Below, piece after piece: positions 33,464 to 41,776 of a stretch of 64,000 bases of DNA. The notes under the pieces are model-generated. The model worked only from the letters and a program-made list of their open reading frames with translations, made no database searches and was not told where the DNA came from. The DNA is from Streptomyces vietnamensis (lineage in GTDB: Bacteria; Actinomycetota; Actinomycetes; Streptomycetales; Streptomycetaceae), in NCBI RefSeq assembly GCF_000830005.1, contig NZ_CP010407.1, positions 1,965,001 to 2,029,000 of the forward strand, in the 5' to 3' direction. A program made the translations under genes and the position numbers. Each line of letters starts with the position of its first letter. Position 1 is the stretch's first letter.

Positions 33464-34771
33464 ATGGACAACACAGTGCGTACGGGTACGGAGTTGTTGT
33501 GGTCGGCCCTCGGCGGCGATCCCGCCCTCGTCGACCGCGTGGAGTACGGCGGGGTCTCCGGGCTGCTGCCCGCGCGGCTGCCGGTGATGGACCTGGCGCG
33601 CGCGACGGTCGCGGCCTGCTCGCTCGCCGCCGTGGAGCACGCGGGGCTGCCGGGGCCGGTGCGGGTGGACGACGGGGCCGTCGCCACCGCCTTCGTGAGC
33701 GAGCGTCATCTGCGGGTCGACGGGCGGGAGCCGGTGAACTTCGCGCCGCTGTCGCGGTTCTGGCGGGCGGCCGACGGATGGGTCCGTACGCACGCCAACT
33801 ACCCGCACCACAAGGCGGCTCTGCTGACGGGCCTGGGCGTCCCGGACTCCGTCGAGGCCGTCGCCGCGGCCGTCGCCGAGCGGAAGGCCGTCGAGGTCGA
33901 GACGGCGGTGTACGCGGCCGGGGGCCTGGCCGTCGCCCTGCGGACGCCCGAGGAGTGGGCGGCGGGCGAGCAGGGCCGGGAGGTCGCGGCGCGGCCGCTG
34001 CTGACCCGGGAGCGTCTCGACGAGGCGGCGCCGCGGCGTTCCCGTTCGGGGCCGCTGCGTGTCCTGGACCTGACCCGGGTGCTCGCCGGCCCCGTCGCGA
34101 CCCGGACGCTCGCGCTGCTCGGCGCGGACGTGCTGCGGATCGACCCGCCGGGCAACCCCGAACTGCCGGACCTGCACGCGGACACGAGCGCCGGCAAGCG
34201 GACCGCCGCGCTGGACCTGGACCGGCCGTCGGACCGGCGGACCTTCGAGGAACTCCTCGACTCCGCCGACGTGCTGGTCACCGGCTACCGGCCGGGCGCG
34301 CTCGACCGGTTCGACCTGGAGCGGCCGGGTCTGGTGACCGCGCGGCTCTCCGCCTGGGGCGACTACGGGCCGTGGAGCGGGCGGCGCGGCTTCGACTCCC
34401 TGGTCCAGGTGGCGACGGGGATCGCGGTGGTGGAGGGCTCGGCGGCGGAGCCGGGGGCGCTGCCGGCGCAGGCGCTGGACCACGGGACGGGGTATCTGCT
34501 CGCGGCGGCGGTGCTCCGCTCCTTGACCGAGCAGCGGCGCGACGGCGGCAGCCGGCTCGTGCGCCTCGCCCTCGCGCAGACGGGGCACTGGCTGACGCAC
34601 TCGCTGCCGCGGTACGAGCCGGAGCGGTACCTCGTCGAGACGGACAGCCCCCTGGGCCGGCTGCGGCACGCGCTGTCGCCGGTGTCGTACGAGGGCGGGC
34701 CTTCGGGCTGGACCCGGGCGCCGGGCCTCGCGGGGGCGGATGCGGCGGAGTGGCTCGGGGCCGGGTCCTGA
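33464..34771 (+). CDS. class III (CaiB/BaiF) CoA-transferase
   Basis: A 435-residue family III CoA-transferase, which swaps CoA between a thioester and a free carboxylate through a mixed anhydride on an aspartate. The C-terminal half has VLDLTRVLAGPVATRTLALLGADVLRID, the conserved N-domain start of the family, preceded by about 200 residues that look like a degenerate second copy (duplicated CaiB-like layout). The ADVLVTGYRPGALDRF and YGPWSG blocks fit. The ATG at 33464 follows the palindrome at 33438-33454. No partner dehydrogenase or ligase is adjacent, so the acyl substrate is unknown. Confidence 0.85.
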   Translation: MDNTVRTGTELLWSALGGDPALVDRVEYGGVSGLLPARLPVMDLARATVAACSLAAVEHAGLPGPVRVDDGAVATAFVSERHLRVDGREPVNFAPLSRFWRAADGWVRTHANYPHHKAALLTGLGVPDSVEAVAAAVAERKAVEVETAVYAAGGLAVALRTPEEWAAGEQGREVAARPLLTRERLDEAAPRRSRSGPLRVLDLTRVLAGPVATRTLALLGADVLRIDPPGNPELPDLHADTSAGKRTAALDLDRPSDRRTFEELLDSADVLVTGYRPGALDRFDLERPGLVTARLSAWGDYGPWSGRRGFDSLVQVATGIAVVEGSAAEPGALPAQALDHGTGYLLAAAVLRSLTEQRRDGGSRLVRLALAQTGHWLTHSLPRYEPERYLVETDSPLGRLRHALSPVSYEGGPSGWTRAPGLAGADAAEWLGAGS

Positions 34772-34831
34772 CGAAGGGCCGTAGGGGCGGAACGGGACCG
34801 GGACGGGCGCCCGGCAACGGGGGTGTGCCCA

Positions 34832-34872
34832 CCCTCCCCCAAGCTCTCGGCTTCGCTCGAGCAGGGGGACCC
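34832..34872. repeat. Streptomyces extragenic palindromic repeat
   Basis: A hairpin CCTCCCCC...AAGCTCTCGGCTTCGCTCGAGC...AGGGGGA lies between two convergent genes: outer CCCCC (34836-34840) with GGGGG (34864-34868), inner GCTC (34843-34846) with GAGC (34859-34862). I recognise this block as a repeat seen at many intergenic sites in Streptomyces genomes. Here it probably doubles as a terminator for 33464-34771 and 34938-35981. Confidence 0.65.
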
Positions 34873-34937
34873 CCCTCGCCCTGCGGAACGATTGCCCACA
34901 CAGTTGACGGCGGGCCAAGGCCCGCTGTCGGCACGTG

Positions 34938-35981
34938 TTACGGCTTGACCAGGACCTTCAGGGCCGTGCGGTCGTCCATGGCCTTGTAACCGGCGGGGAC
35001 GCCGGACAGGTCGACCGTCAGGTCGAAGACCGGGGACGGGTCGATCGCGCCGGAGAGGACGTCCGGGAGGAGTTCCGGGATGTAGGCGCGGACCGGGGCG
35101 ACGCCGCCGCGCAGCGCGATGTTGCGGTCGAACATGACCGACAGGTCGAGGCCCGTGCCGCTGCCGTGCGGGACGCCGACGTAGCCGATGGAGCCGCCGT
35201 CACGGGTGATGCCGACCGCCGTGCGCATCGACTGCTCGGTGCCGACCGCCTCGATGACGGCGTGCGCGCCCTGCCCGCCCGTGAGCTCGCGGACCGCGGC
35301 CTCGGCGGCCTCGCCGCGCTCGGCGACGACGTCGGTGGCGCCGAAGGAGCGGGCGATGTCCGTACGGGCGGTGTGCCGGCCGAGCGCGATGATCCGCTCG
35401 GCGCCGAGCCGCCTGGCGGCCAGGACGCCGCAGAGGCCGACCGCCCCGTCGCCGACGACGGCGACCGTGGAGCCCTTGGTGACGCCCGCGCCGAGGGCCG
35501 CGTGGTGGCCCGTGCCCAGGACGTCGGAGAGGGCGAGCAGGGCGGTGAGGAGACGGTCGTCCCCGGCCGCCTCGGCGGGGAGCTTCACCAGGGTGCCGTC
35601 GGCGTACGGGACGCGGACGGCCTCGCCCTGGCCGCCGTCGGAGCCGACCGAGCCCCAGAAGCCGCCGCGCGGGCAGGAGGTCTGGAGGCCCTCGGCGCAG
35701 TACTCGCAGGTGCCGTCGGACCAGACGAAGGGGGCGACGACGAGGTCGCCGGCGGCGAAGCCGGTGACGTCGGAGCCGGCCGCCTCGACGATGCCGAGGA
35801 ACTCGTGGCCGATGCGCTGGCCGGGCTGCCGGGCGGACTCGCCGCGGTAGGCCCACAGGTCGCTGCCGCAGATGCAGGCGCGCAGGACCCGCAGGACGAC
35901 GTCCGTGGACTCCTGGATCACCGGGTCGGGCACGTCCTCCACGCGCATGTCGAACGGGGCGTGGATGGTGGTGGCGCGCAT
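34938..35981 (-). CDS. zinc-dependent alcohol dehydrogenase
   Basis: A 347-residue medium-chain dehydrogenase/reductase. The catalytic zinc ligands are Cys37 (ACICGSDLW) and GHE near 58-60. A structural-zinc lobe around 93-107 (DGTCEYCAEGLQTSC) shows three of the usual four Cys. The NAD(P) site is VVGDGAVGLCGVLAARRLGA at about 175. The EAVGTEQS and GYVGVPHG blocks fit the threonine/alcohol dehydrogenase branch. It is probably NADP-dependent oxidation of a small alcohol or aldehyde, substrate unknown. The 18-bp gap to the upstream lysoplasmalogenase-type gene makes co-transcription with 36000-37510 likely. Confidence 0.9.
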   Translation of the reverse strand: MRATTIHAPFDMRVEDVPDPVIQESTDVVLRVLRACICGSDLWAYRGESARQPGQRIGHEFLGIVEAAGSDVTGFAAGDLVVAPFVWSDGTCEYCAEGLQTSCPRGGFWGSVGSDGGQGEAVRVPYADGTLVKLPAEAAGDDRLLTALLALSDVLGTGHHAALGAGVTKGSTVAVVGDGAVGLCGVLAARRLGAERIIALGRHTARTDIARSFGATDVVAERGEAAEAAVRELTGGQGAHAVIEAVGTEQSMRTAVGITRDGGSIGYVGVPHGSGTGLDLSVMFDRNIALRGGVAPVRAYIPELLPDVLSGAIDPSPVFDLTVDLSGVPAGYKAMDDRTALKVLVKP

Positions 35982-35999
35982 GAGGGGCGGTCCTTGCTG

Positions 36000-36632
36000 T
36001 CAGACGGTTGTACGACGTTCACCGTACATCGCGCGGAGCGTTCCCGCCGTCAGCAGGTACTGCGCCGCGATGTAGGTCAGCATGACCCAGAAGTCGGGCG
36101 CCGGCAGCTGGGGCCATTCGGCGACCCCGGTGGCGATGAGGGTGTCCGAGAGGAGGAACAGGGCTCCGCCCAGGCCGGCCAGGGGCCCCAGGGCGCTGGA
36201 GCGGTAGGCCATCGCGGTGAGCAGCAGGGAGTACCCGGCGACGGGGATCCGCAGGCCGGCGGGGAGGTCGGGCCAGAGGAGCACGACGGTGGTGAGGAGC
36301 GCGGCCGCGTACAGGGCGCCGAGCGCCGGGGACGTACGCCTCCGTCCGAAGAGGACCAGGTAGCAGACGTGTCCGGCGGCGAAGGAGCCCATGCCGACGA
36401 GGAAGGCCCAGTCGGCGTCGGAGAGCAGGAAGACGTCGCCGCCCCAGCCGAGGAGGAGCGCGGCGGTGAGCAGTTTGGGGGCGCCGCGGGTGACGGCGTA
36501 CGCGGCGAGCAGGGGCATCAGGAGCGGTTTGGCTATCTGGTGGCCGAGGTCGGCGCCGGCGAGCAGGGAGGCGAGGTCGACGACCGCGGCGAGGAGGAAG
36601 GCACCGAACAGGGTTCGGGAGGGGGTGGTCAC
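36000..36632 (-). CDS. YhhN/TMEM86-family protein, putative lysoplasmalogenase
   Basis: A 210-residue protein with about seven or eight membrane spans. The family pattern is visible in KPLLMPLLAAY near 37, GWGGDVFLLSDADWAFLVGMGSFAAGHVCY near 62-92, and GALFLLSDTLIAT near 156, including the two conserved Asp of the GD-LL and LSD motifs. Eukaryotic TMEM86B and the Legionella homologue hydrolyse the vinyl-ether bond of lysoplasmalogens. The GTG at 36632 overlaps the stop of the upstream hydroxylase gene by 4 bp, so they are translationally coupled. The substrate in an aerobic actinomycete is an open question. Confidence 0.85.
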   Translation of the reverse strand: MTTPSRTLFGAFLLAAVVDLASLLAGADLGHQIAKPLLMPLLAAYAVTRGAPKLLTAALLLGWGGDVFLLSDADWAFLVGMGSFAAGHVCYLVLFGRRRTSPALGALYAAALLTTVVLLWPDLPAGLRIPVAGYSLLLTAMAYRSSALGPLAGLGGALFLLSDTLIATGVAEWPQLPAPDFWVMLTYIAAQYLLTAGTLRAMYGERRTTV

Positions 36633-37510
36633 GCGGCGGGCTCCGGGGCGGTCTGGTCGTGGGGTGCGGTGGTACGGGCCTCCGGCTGCCAGCCGGGCCC
36701 TCGGAAGACCCGCCCGGCGCGCTCGCGCCAGCCGTGCGCGGCGCGCAGGTCGCGGGCGATGGCGGCGTACTCGTGGGTGGCGACGCGGAGCGGGTTGTAG
36801 GTCTCGATGTTCTTGGTGAGCCCGTAGACGGGCCGCTCGGTCTCGCCGACCCAGGAGCCGGACATCCGGTCCCAGACGATCAGGATGCCGCCGAAGTTCC
36901 GGTCCAGGTAGCCGCCCTGGGAGGCGTGGTGGACGCGGTGGTGCGAGGGGGTGTTGAGGACGTACTCGAAGGGGCGGGGCAGCCTGTCGATGCGCTCGGT
37001 GTGGATCCAGAACTGGTAGACGAGGTTGACCGAGTAGCAGAAGGCGACGGCCGCCGGGTGGACGCCGAGGGCGATCATCGGCAGGTAGAACGGCCAGCCC
37101 GTGACGCCGGTCCACGGCTGGCGCAGGGCGGTGGAGAGGTTGAACTTCCGGCTGCTGTGGTGGACGACGTGGCAGGCCCAGAGGATGCGGATGACGTGGT
37201 GTCCGCGGTGCTGCCAGTAGTAGAGGAAGTCCTGCGCGAGCAGCATGAGCGGGATCGTCCACCACAGGACGGGGACGCGGAGCGGGGTCAGCTCGTAGAC
37301 GGCGGTGTAGATCGCGACCACGGGGATCTTCCACAGCGCGTCGAAGAAGAGGCTCCCCAGGCCCATGCCGATGCTGGTGGCGGCGTCCTTGGCCTCGTAC
37401 CCGGCGGCGTCCTCGTCGGGGTGGACGCGGTGGCTGACCATCTCCAGGACGGTGAGCAGGGCGAACGCCGGTATGGACCAGAGCACGACATCGGGCAGGT
37501 TGGGCGGCAT
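36629..37510 (-). CDS. fatty-acid hydroxylase/sterol desaturase family protein (AGMO-like)
   Basis: A 293-residue membrane di-iron oxygenase. The histidine clusters HRGHH (about 102), HVVHHSS (about 115) and HHRVHH (about 189) match the FA_hydroxylase superfamily, and HVVHHSSRKFNLSTALR fits the alkylglycerol monooxygenase (TMEM195) branch. It has four or five spans. AGMO cleaves the O-alkyl ether bond of ether lipids using tetrahydropterin. It overlaps the YhhN-type gene by 4 bp, and the two products act on neighbouring ether-lipid chemistry in animals. A perfect 18-bp palindrome lies 44 bp upstream. The family is firm; the ether-lipid substrate is inferred. Confidence 0.88.
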   Translation of the reverse strand: MPPNLPDVVLWSIPAFALLTVLEMVSHRVHPDEDAAGYEAKDAATSIGMGLGSLFFDALWKIPVVAIYTAVYELTPLRVPVLWWTIPLMLLAQDFLYYWQHRGHHVIRILWACHVVHHSSRKFNLSTALRQPWTGVTGWPFYLPMIALGVHPAAVAFCYSVNLVYQFWIHTERIDRLPRPFEYVLNTPSHHRVHHASQGGYLDRNFGGILIVWDRMSGSWVGETERPVYGLTKNIETYNPLRVATHEYAAIARDLRAAHGWRERAGRVFRGPGWQPEARTTAPHDQTAPEPAA

Positions 37511-37553
37511 GCCGTCGACGGTAGGGGTGGGAGCCGGGCTCGGCTAGACGTCA

Positions 37554-37571
37554 TTACTTACAAGTAAGTAA
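37554..37571. promoter_or_regulatory. 18-bp perfect palindrome, likely operator
   Basis: TTACTTAC-AA-GTAAGTAA lies 44-61 bp upstream of the sterol-desaturase-family start. It is entirely AT-rich in a genome above 70% GC, and has the arm length and spacing of TetR-family operators. It is in the only gap available for that operon's promoter. Confidence 0.6.
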
Positions 37572-37614
37572 GACCATCTGTCAGCAAGCTTTGGAACTTC
37601 CCGACAAGGCCCCG

Positions 37615-38340
37615 TCAGACCCCCGCCGCTCCCAGCAGGGAGCCCGCGCCGTAGGTGACGGCCATAGCGAGGGCGCCGCCCGCCGCGTTGCGGAGGATCG
37701 CCGGGCCCGTGGGGGCGGCGCCGAGGCGGGCGCTCCACCAGCCGGTGAGGGTGAGGGCCGCGAGGACGGAGAGGACCGTGACCCAGAGACGGGCGGAGGC
37801 CGGCGGGAGGACGATCGCGAGGAGCGGGAGGAGGGCGCCGACGGTGAAGGCGAGGAAGCTGGCGCCGGCGGCGTGCCAGGGGTTGGTGAGGGCGTCGGGG
37901 TCGATGCCGAGCTCCACGCGCGCGTGGGCGCGGAGCGCGTCGCGGGCGGTGAGCTGTTCGGCGGCCTCGCGGGCCACCTCCGGGGAGAGGCCGCGGGCGG
38001 CGAGCAGGGCGGTGAGTTCGGCGAGTTCGGCCTCCGGCTGTTCGCGCAGTTCGCGCTTCTCCTGGGCGAGCGCGGCCTTCTCGGAGTCGCGCTGGCTGGA
38101 CACCGAGACGTACTCCCCCGCCGCCATCGACATCGAGCCGGCGAGCAGCCCCGAGAGGCCGGCCGTGAGCAGGGCGGCCCGGTCCTCGGTGGCGCCGGCG
38201 ACGCCGACGACGAGGCCGGCGGTGGAGACGACGCCGTCGTTGGCTCCGAGCACGGCCGCCCGGAGCCAGTTGAGACGGGAGCCGAGGCCACCGCCGTGGG
38301 CCTCGTCGTGCGCTTTGTCCGGTACGGGGGGTGACGTCAC
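37615..38340 (-). CDS. VIT1/CCC1-family transporter (iron/manganese)
   Basis: A 241-residue membrane protein. The first segment WLRAAVLGANDGVVSTAGLVVGVAGA and the second GSMSMAAGEYVSVSSQRDSEKAAL are the signature metal-binding helices of the CCC1/VIT1 family (key Asp, Met and Glu residues visible). A soluble helical linker with many Glu (about 75-125) is followed by three spans. Plant and yeast members move Fe2+ or Mn2+ out of the cytosol. The ATG at 38340 sits 24 bp after the amidohydrolase gene (38365), so it may be the last gene of the 42573-37615 minus-strand run. Confidence 0.9.
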   Translation of the reverse strand: MTSPPVPDKAHDEAHGGGLGSRLNWLRAAVLGANDGVVSTAGLVVGVAGATEDRAALLTAGLSGLLAGSMSMAAGEYVSVSSQRDSEKAALAQEKRELREQPEAELAELTALLAARGLSPEVAREAAEQLTARDALRAHARVELGIDPDALTNPWHAAGASFLAFTVGALLPLLAIVLPPASARLWVTVLSVLAALTLTGWWSARLGAAPTGPAILRNAAGGALAMAVTYGAGSLLGAAGV

Positions 38341-38364
38341 GTCAGGAGGGTCGCACCCGGCGCC

Positions 38365-39591
38365 TCACCAGACGCGGACCGACCCGCCCGGGGCGAACGC
38401 CGGGCTCGTCGCCCCCTCGGGGACCTTCTCCAGGGGCCGGCCGATCTCCTCGACGGACGGGCCGTGGACGGCGGCGAGGCCGTCGAGGAGGGCGAGGTCG
38501 AAGCCGTAGACGCGGGCCGCGTTCCCGCCGACCATGGCGGCGACCTCCTCCCTCGGGAGTCCCGCGTAGGCGATGCGGAGGCCTTCGCGGGAGTACGGGG
38601 TGGTGCCCTCGTCGTGCGGGTAGTCGCTGCCCCACATGATCTTGTCGAGGCCGATCCGGTCGCGCAGCGGCACCTCGTGGGGGCGCATGAAGCTCGCGCC
38701 GACGAAGCAGTTGTCCCGCCAGACCTCTCCGGGGCCCTTGCCCATGGACTCCGCCAGACCCGCGCCGAACTTCGACTCCGCGGTCGAGGCCTTCGTCGAG
38801 GCCGCGACCAGGCGGTCGTGGTAGTAGTCCAGCATCTGGAGGACGCCGGGGATCCAGCCCGAACCCTGCTCGGTCAGGACCAGTTTGAGCCCCGGGTGGC
38901 GCCGGAACGCGCCGCCGAAGATCAGGTGCCACAGGGCCCGGTGGGAGAACCAGGTGGTCTCCACCATGAACACCGCCCGGGCGGCCGGTTCGTCGCCCAG
39001 CGGCGGCGACGCGGAGCCGCCGTGGTGGTTGACCGGCACGTCGAGCTCGGCGCAGACGGCCCAGATCGGGTCGTACGCCTCCGAGTACAGCTCGGGCACG
39101 GGCGAGCCCGGCGGGACACCGGGCAGCAGGATGCCCCCGGTGAGTCCGGCCTCGCGGGCGCGGCGGATCTCCGCGACCGCCGCGTCCACGTCGTTGAGCA
39201 GGATCTGCGCCACGCCCGCCCTGCGTCCCGGGGCGTCCGCGCAGAAGTCGGCCAGCCAGCGGTTGTGCGCCTGGAGCCCGGCCCAGCGCCGCTCGTACTC
39301 GGCGCGGGTGGGCGGCTGGGCCATCAGGGAGGCCTTGGGGAAGAACGGCGGGATGGTGTTGGGGAAGACGACCTCGGCGACGATGCCGTCCGCCTCCAGC
39401 TCGCGCAACCGGCGCTGCGAGTTCCAGTTGCGGTCGGCGGTGTCGGCGAGGAGGTCCTCGTACGGGTTGACGTAGGTGGCCGCCCAGGCGTCGAAGTCGT
39501 CGTGGTGCTTCTTCTCCAGGTACGGCTTGTAGTCGAGGAGGTCGGCGCCCGCGTGGCAGTCGGCGGAGACGACCGTGTAGCGGTCGGTCAC
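38365..39591 (-). CDS. amidohydrolase-2 family protein (first of a pair)
   Basis: A 408-residue TIM-barrel amidohydrolase (ACMSD-like clan). The N-terminal metal motif reads VVSADCHAGADL, with one His rather than HxH. Later VNHHGGSASP carries the next ligands, and WGSDYPHDEGTTPYS carries the catalytic Asp. Related proteins decarboxylate or hydrolyse aromatic and ring-cleavage acids. It overlaps the upstream paralogue by 4 bp (GTGA) and shares its domain order, so the two may form a hetero-complex or act in sequence. The GTG at 39591 was chosen by this overlap. Confidence 0.88.
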   Translation of the reverse strand: MTDRYTVVSADCHAGADLLDYKPYLEKKHHDDFDAWAATYVNPYEDLLADTADRNWNSQRRLRELEADGIVAEVVFPNTIPPFFPKASLMAQPPTRAEYERRWAGLQAHNRWLADFCADAPGRRAGVAQILLNDVDAAVAEIRRAREAGLTGGILLPGVPPGSPVPELYSEAYDPIWAVCAELDVPVNHHGGSASPPLGDEPAARAVFMVETTWFSHRALWHLIFGGAFRRHPGLKLVLTEQGSGWIPGVLQMLDYYHDRLVAASTKASTAESKFGAGLAESMGKGPGEVWRDNCFVGASFMRPHEVPLRDRIGLDKIMWGSDYPHDEGTTPYSREGLRIAYAGLPREEVAAMVGGNAARVYGFDLALLDGLAAVHGPSVEEIGRPLEKVPEGATSPAFAPGGSVRVW

Positions 39592-40880
39592 GGGTTCACC
39601 CCCAGGACCGGGAAGTCGTGGTCGGTGAGCCAGTGGCGGCCCACCTCGCGCGAGCGGGCCCAGGAGGCCTCGACGGCGGCCTGGTCGGCGGGCTGGCCGA
39701 GGTCGGCGGGGGTGGGGCCGATGCGACGGGCTATCGGATCCAATATTTGGACATCGAATCCGAAGACCTCGGCGGCGGCGAGACCGAGCATCCGCCGGGT
39801 CTCCTCGACCGGGATGTCGTGGAACGTCTTCCGCAGCCACGCGCGCGTGTCGGGCCAGGTCCCCTCCGGGTGCGGGAAGTCCGAGCCCCACAGGATGTTG
39901 TCGACGCCGATCTCGTACCGCTGCGCGAGCTCGCGCCGCTTGGTGTTGGTGGCGCAGACGAAGACCTGCCGGTCCAGGTACTCGCTCGGCGGCCGCTTCA
40001 GCTCCGCGAACGGGGACAGCTTCTTGCCGCCGTGCGCGCCCAGGTAGAGCCGGTCCATGAACCAGAGCAGGTTCGGCAGCCACCAGCAGCCGGACTCGGC
40101 GACCCCGAACCGCAGGCCCGGGTGGCGCTCGAAGACGCCCGACCAGAGCAGGAACCACAGCGGCCTGGCCGGCCACCAGGTGACCTCGGAGACGTAGATC
40201 CCGAGGTGGTCGCCGTACTCCTCGCGCGGCGCCGCCCCGGAGTGGGTGACGACCGGCATGCCGGTCTCGGCGGCCGCCGCCCACACCGGGTCGTAACGCC
40301 GGTCGTGGTAGGGGGCCTTGTCCACCCACATGGAGGGGATCATGAGCGCGCCGAGCCCGGACTCCTTGGCCCGGTGGATCTCGGCGACGACCTCGCGGAC
40401 GTCGGCGGTGACGGGCAGGAGGGCGACCCCGCAGTGCCGGGCCGGGTTGGCGGAGACGAACTCGGCGAGCCAGCGGTTGTGCGCCTTCGCGCCCGCCATG
40501 CCGAGCTCCGGGTCCTGGTCGCCGGAGAGCCCGAGGCCGACGCCGAAGGGCGCGGCGGTCTGGCTGTCGACGGCGTCCGCGTCGGGGAAGACGACCTCGG
40601 CGGCCACCCCGTCGCCGTCGAGCTCCTTGATCCGCTGCGCGGGGTCCCAGCCGCCGCGCAGGCCTTCCTCGTTGTCGCTGAACCACTTGTTCGCGAAGGC
40701 CTCGTTGCGCACCCCGAGCCGGGTCATGGCCGCCCGGCGGGCCTCGCGCCCGGCGAGGAAGTCGTCGAAGTCCCGGTGGAAGCGGGGGTCGAGATAGGGC
40801 CGGTACTCCTCGGTGGGCAGCCCGGCGTGACAGTCGGAGGAGATGATCAGATACGGGTCCTCATGGCGCTCGTTGCTCAT
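39588..40880 (-). CDS. amidohydrolase-2 family protein (second of a pair)
   Basis: A 430-residue amidohydrolase with the same plan as its neighbour. It has IISSDCHAGLPTEEYRPYLD at the N-terminus, VVTHSGAAPREEYGDHLG with the middle His, and WGSDFPHPEGTWPDTR with the catalytic Asp. The two share these motifs but little elsewhere, so the duplication is old. A short segment at 39733-39765 is AT-rich and uses rarer codons. The pair follow the SDR gene by 11 bp in an operon with the acetoacetate-decarboxylase-like gene; the operon is probably catabolic and TetR-controlled. The substrate is unknown. Confidence 0.88.
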   Translation of the reverse strand: MSNERHEDPYLIISSDCHAGLPTEEYRPYLDPRFHRDFDDFLAGREARRAAMTRLGVRNEAFANKWFSDNEEGLRGGWDPAQRIKELDGDGVAAEVVFPDADAVDSQTAAPFGVGLGLSGDQDPELGMAGAKAHNRWLAEFVSANPARHCGVALLPVTADVREVVAEIHRAKESGLGALMIPSMWVDKAPYHDRRYDPVWAAAAETGMPVVTHSGAAPREEYGDHLGIYVSEVTWWPARPLWFLLWSGVFERHPGLRFGVAESGCWWLPNLLWFMDRLYLGAHGGKKLSPFAELKRPPSEYLDRQVFVCATNTKRRELAQRYEIGVDNILWGSDFPHPEGTWPDTRAWLRKTFHDIPVEETRRMLGLAAAEVFGFDVQILDPIARRIGPTPADLGQPADQAAVEASWARSREVGRHWLTDHDFPVLGVNP

Positions 40881-40891
40881 GGCGAAGCCCC

Positions 40892-41776
40892 TCAGTCGAG
40901 GATGAAGTTCTCCAGGTACGACGGGTTGGCGCGGTCGAGCATGGACCGCGAGCGCGCCTTGATCTGGCGGTCGCTGTGCTCGCTCTCCGGCAGCATCCAG
41001 AAGCGGTCGGCGCGGATGCCGTCGACGACGTGCTCGGCGACCTCCTCGACCGGCGTGAAGGTCACCTCGTGGCCGGCCTCCTTCATCGCGGCCTCGTACT
41101 GGTCGAGGCTGCGGTACGGGGTCTTCCGCGGCCGCTGCTTGGCGTACCGCTCGGGCCGGTTGCGGTGCGACTCCCAGAGGCCGGTGCGGAGCATGTGCGG
41201 GCCCGGGAAGAGGACGGAGGCGCCCACGCGCGCGTGCTCGGCCTTCAGGTGCGCGTACAGCGACTCGGTCATGGTGACGACGGCCGCCTTGGTGACCGCG
41301 TACACGGAGGCGGTGGGCAGCGGGGCGATGCCGCCGTCGCCCGAGGAGGTGTTCACGACGTGGCCGGGTTCGCCGCCCGCGAGCATGCGCGGGACGAAGG
41401 CCTGGATGCCGTGGAAGACGCCCCAGACGTTGACGGAGAAGGCCCACTTCCAGTCGTTGGGCTCGTGCTCCCACATGCGGCCCTCGGCGCCGGAGCCGAC
41501 GCCCGCGTTGTTGCAGAGGACGTGGACGGCGCCGAAGGTGTCGTACGCGGCGTCCGCGAACGCCCGTACCTCGTCGGGGTCGGAGACGTCGACCGTCCGG
41601 GCGAGGACCTGCGCCCCGCCCGCCATCAGCTCCTCGGCGGCCTGTTCGAGGGCGCCGCGCTCGACGTCCCCGAGGACGACGGCGAGGCCCTCGGCGGCGA
41701 AGCGGCGGGCCATCGCGAGGCCGATGCCGCTCGCCGCGCCCGTGACGACGGCGACCTGTCCCTCACGCAGCTCCAT
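40892..41776 (-). CDS. short-chain dehydrogenase/reductase
   Basis: A 294-residue SDR with VTGAASGIGLAMARR at the N-terminus, LCNNAGVGSGAEG at about 87, catalytic Ser in NTSSGDGG and YAVTKAAVV with Tyr/Lys near 157-161. An extended C-terminal half (about 200-294) resembles SDRs acting on bulky hydrophobic alcohols such as steroids or terpenoids. Its ATG shares one base with the stop of the acetoacetate-decarboxylase-like gene (TGATG), giving translational coupling. It is inferred to oxidise an intermediate of the pathway encoded by this operon. Confidence 0.9.
   Translation of the reverse strand: MELREGQVAVVTGAASGIGLAMARRFAAEGLAVVLGDVERGALEQAAEELMAGGAQVLARTVDVSDPDEVRAFADAAYDTFGAVHVLCNNAGVGSGAEGRMWEHEPNDWKWAFSVNVWGVFHGIQAFVPRMLAGGEPGHVVNTSSGDGGIAPLPTASVYAVTKAAVVTMTESLYAHLKAEHARVGASVLFPGPHMLRTGLWESHRNRPERYAKQRPRKTPYRSLDQYEAAMKEAGHEVTFTPVEEVAEHVVDGIRADRFWMLPESEHSDRQIKARSRSMLDRANPSYLENFILD

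Noticed and set aside
39720..39770. Foreign insertion in the second amidohydrolase gene
   Set aside because: A short AT-rich patch is present but the reading frame and protein pattern continue through it.
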